This document shows positions 3,696 to 5,843 of a DNA stretch of 5,843 nucleotides, piece after piece (position 1 is the first letter of the stretch; every line of letters begins with the position of its first letter). The stretch covers positions 1 through 5,843 of the forward strand of contig JASHQP010000588.1 of the NCBI GenBank assembly GCA_030039095.1, in the 5' to 3' direction. A program made the translations under genes and the position numbers. The notes below the pieces were generated by a model, which saw nothing but the letters and a program-made list of their open reading frames with translations, ran no database searches and was not told where the DNA came from. The stretch is from Streptosporangiaceae bacterium (GTDB taxonomy: Bacteria; Actinomycetota; Actinomycetes; Streptosporangiales; Streptosporangiaceae).

Positions 3696-5843
3696 GTGGC
3701 GATGCGCAGGGCGACGGGTCTCCTGAGTGGTGAGGGGGACCTCGCCGAGGGGCTCGGATACACGCTCAAGCGGCGGCTGCTCGGCCGTCCGCTGATCAAT
3801 GAGCAGCTCGGAGAGCAGCGGCTGTCCAAGCCGCTGGCGCTCGGGGTCCTGACCCCCGACGCCATCTCTTCCTCGGCTTATGGCACCGAGGAAATCCTGA
3901 TCGAGCTGCTCAAGGCGGGCCTGGCCGTCACGGCGTTCACGCTCATCCTGCCGCTGACCGGGGTCGTGCTGTTCGTCATGGCCCTGGTGGTGCTGTCGTA
4001 CCGCGAGGTCGTCACCGTCTATACCAGGACCGGCGGCTCATATGTGGTCGCACGGGAGAATTTTGGCCCAAAGGTGGCGCAGATCGCCGCGGTCGCGCTG
4101 CTGATCGACTACGTGGTCACGGTGGCCGTCCAGATCGCCGCGGGCACGGCGGCGGTCGCGTCCGCCTGGACGGCGATCGACAACCCAACGCTGATCACGG
4201 TGATCTCGATCGCCGTGGTCATCGCGATGTGCTACGGCAACCTGCGCGGAATCCGGGAGGCCGGGCGGTCGTTCGCGACCCCCACCTACCTGTTCGCCGG
4301 CTCGGCCCTTCTCATGATCATCATCGGGCTGGTCCGCGAGATCATCGGCAACCTGCCGCACCTCGCCTATCCGGTGAAGGGGCAGTACGGGTACCACAGC
4401 GGGCACTCGCTGAGCGGGCTGATCGCGTTCGGGATGGTGTTCGTGCTGCTGCGCGCGTTTGCCAACGGTGGCTCCTCGCTCACCGGCATCGAGGCGGTGT
4501 CGAACGCGGTCGGCGTGTTCCGCCCACCGGAGGGCGTCAACGCCCGCCGCGTGCTGGCGGCCGAGGGCCTGATCCTCGGCTCGCTGGTGGCCGGGATCTC
4601 CTGGCTGGCTCATGCCACACACGCGGCGCCGTACACCAGCGGCGTCCCCACGGTGATCTCGCAGGAGGCGAAGATCGTCTTCGGGCACACGCCCATCGGC
4701 GAGATCATGTATATCTTCGTCCAGGCCGCCACCGCGCTGATCCTTTACACGGGCGGCAACACCAGTTTCAACGGCTTCCCGTTCCTGGCCAGCTTCGTGG
4801 CCGAGGACGCGTTCCTGCCGCGCTGGCTGACCAAGCGCGGCCACCGGCTCGTCTTCTCCAACGGGATCATCGTGCTGGCCGTGCTGTCGTGCGCCCTGCT
4901 GGCCGTGGTCGGGGCAAACGTCAACAGCCTGGTCCCGTTCTACGCGCTCGGCGTGTTCACCGCGTTCACGATGGCCGGGTTCGGCATGGCCAGATACCAC
5001 CACAAGACGCGGGAATCGGCGTGGCGGCGCCGGCTGGTGATCAACTTCTCGGCGGGCGTGATGTCTGCGGTCGTGGTGCTGATCTTCGTCGTGGTGAAGT
5101 TCACCGAGGGCGCCTGGCTGGTGCTGGTGCTGTTCATCGTGGGCGTGCCCACGCTGATCCGGCTGAACCGGCAGTACAAGACCGAGGCCGGGGTCCTGGC
5201 CCGGATCAGCACCAGGCCCAGGCCGCCGGATCCACCCACGTACTCCCGCCGCACGGTGTTCGTGTTCGTCGACGACCTCGACCTGGCCACGATCGCCGCG
5301 CTGCGCTACGCGCGGAGCCTGCGGGCCACCACGCTGCACGCGGTGCACTTCGTGATCGACAACGTGCAGGCGGACATCCTGCGCCGGGACTGGGTGGCCG
5401 CGAACACCGGAATACCGCTCGACTTTGTGGACTGCGCAGACCGCAGGCTGGCCCGGTGCGCGGCGGAACTGGTGAGCGCCGAGGCCGCGCTGCCCGGGGT
5501 GGGCGTGACCGCGATCCTGCCGCGGCGCGGCTACTCACCGCTGCTCGGCAGGCTGCTGCACGACCGCACCGCAGACAAGATCGCCGCTGTGGTCAGCCGG
5601 ATCCCGCACGCCGCGGCCACGATCGTGCCGTTCGACGTGCGCAACCGCCTGCAGGCCATCGAGCAGCGGCAGGCCGCGGCCGCGGCGGGAGAGGGCCAGA
5701 AGAAGCCGGAACCGCGAACCAAGGCGCCCGCCGGCGCAGCCGCGCAGATGCCGGCACCACCCGACGCCACGGCACCCGCCGACGCAACGGCGCAGATGCC
5801 GGCACCACCCGACGCCACGGCGCCCGCCGCCGCAGCGGTGAAG
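3696..5843 (+). CDS. KimA-like potassium importer (APC/KUP-type permease with C-terminal cytosolic domain), 3' end outside window
   Basis: The frame is open for 716 codons from GTG 3696 and runs off the window. About residues 44-490 form a twelve-segment APC-fold membrane domain; about 518-650 are a soluble alpha/beta domain resembling the C-terminal domain of Bacillus KimA (YdaO). Compared with KimA from memory, the K+ site residues are present: D55 and Y62 in TPDAISSSAYG, D138 and T142 in LLIDYVVTVAV, and T263 and E266 in SSLTGIEAVSN. The position equal to KimA Ser125 is Q146. KimA is a proton-coupled high-affinity K+ importer inhibited by c-di-AMP. A Pro/Ala-rich tail (about 660 on) makes the protein longer than the roughly 600-residue KimA. 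Alternative starts are ATG 3651 (731 codons) and ATG 3702. It is transcribed away from the Mg2+ operon. The APC family is clear; K+ as substrate is inferred, and generic annotation would say amino acid permease. Confidence 0.9.
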   Translation, partial: MAMRRATGLLSGEGDLAEGLGYTLKRRLLGRPLINEQLGEQRLSKPLALGVLTPDAISSSAYGTEEILIELLKAGLAVTAFTLILPLTGVVLFVMALVVLSYREVVTVYTRTGGSYVVARENFGPKVAQIAAVALLIDYVVTVAVQIAAGTAAVASAWTAIDNPTLITVISIAVVIAMCYGNLRGIREAGRSFATPTYLFAGSALLMIIIGLVREIIGNLPHLAYPVKGQYGYHSGHSLSGLIAFGMVFVLLRAFANGGSSLTGIEAVSNAVGVFRPPEGVNARRVLAAEGLILGSLVAGISWLAHATHAAPYTSGVPTVISQEAKIVFGHTPIGEIMYIFVQAATALILYTGGNTSFNGFPFLASFVAEDAFLPRWLTKRGHRLVFSNGIIVLAVLSCALLAVVGANVNSLVPFYALGVFTAFTMAGFGMARYHHKTRESAWRRRLVINFSAGVMSAVVVLIFVVVKFTEGAWLVLVLFIVGVPTLIRLNRQYKTEAGVLARISTRPRPPDPPTYSRRTVFVFVDDLDLATIAALRYARSLRATTLHAVHFVIDNVQADILRRDWVAANTGIPLDFVDCADRRLARCAAELVSAEAALPGVGVTAILPRRGYSPLLGRLLHDRTADKIAAVVSRIPHAAATIVPFDVRNRLQAIEQRQAAAAAGEGQKKPEPRTKAPAGAAAQMPAPPDATAPADATAQMPAPPDATAPAAAAVK
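5742..5837 (+). repeat. 48-bp in-frame tandem repeat encoding a Pro/Ala-rich tail
   Basis: Copies at 5742-5789 and 5790-5837 differ at three bases only and encode AQMPAPPDATAPADAT followed by a near-identical block. The preceding 48 bases (5694-5741) look like a degenerate earlier copy, sharing Gln, a Pro and APA at the same places. The period is 16 codons, so the frame is kept. More copies may follow beyond the window edge. The tail is probably disordered and cytosolic. Confidence 0.8.

Noticed and set aside
3482..3865. Minus-strand open frames across the divergent control region
   Set aside because: They run through the control region and the permease start, with no domain signal and atypical composition.
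4038..5348. Long open frame on the minus strand opposite the KimA-like gene
   Set aside because: The product is a His/Asp/Arg/Gln-rich sequence typical of an antisense reading; the plus strand carries the conserved permease.

Overview
This is a high-G+C window with GC-rich third codon positions, GTG starts, a GTGA gene overlap and the protein families typical of an actinomycete. I infer an Actinomycetota chromosome; nothing here fixes the genus. The window carries three ion-transport genes and no RNA gene, insertion sequence, CRISPR array or replication origin that I can recognise.

Layout. Positions 1-385 are non-coding as far as I can see. They hold a GC-rich tandem array with a 22-23 bp period (5-100), a large stem-loop with 12-bp perfect arms (114-167), an AT-richer patch (about 205-300) and a small hairpin (363-380) just past the end of the first gene. 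Positions 386-3432 are a leftward two-gene operon. The upstream gene (2125-3432) encodes a soluble protein made of a PRC-barrel-like region, an MgtE-type intracellular N domain and a pair of CBS domains. The downstream gene (386-2128) overlaps it by four bases and encodes an SLC11/NRAMP-related transporter. Its metal-site motifs are changed from DPGN to DAGG and from MPH to APW, the pattern of the NRMT magnesium-transporting branch. Positions 3433-3695 are a divergent control region with a perfect 7-3-7 dyad and a 12-bp palindrome. From about 3696 rightward to the window edge runs a KimA-like APC/KUP-type potassium permease with a cytosolic C-terminal domain. It is still open at 5843 and ends, within the window, in a 48-bp tandem repeat.

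How they may work together (inference). The MgtE-type soluble protein carries the Mg2+-sensing and gating architecture of MgtE channels but has no membrane part. The membrane protein encoded with it comes from an unrelated fold family (SLC11) yet has an Mg2+-type binding site. The simplest reading is a split Mg2+ uptake system in which an MgtE-like sensor controls an NRAMP-fold transporter. It is divergently paired with a K+ importer, so the locus would serve intracellular Mg2+/K+ homeostasis. The sensor-transporter pairing is the most interesting feature of the window.
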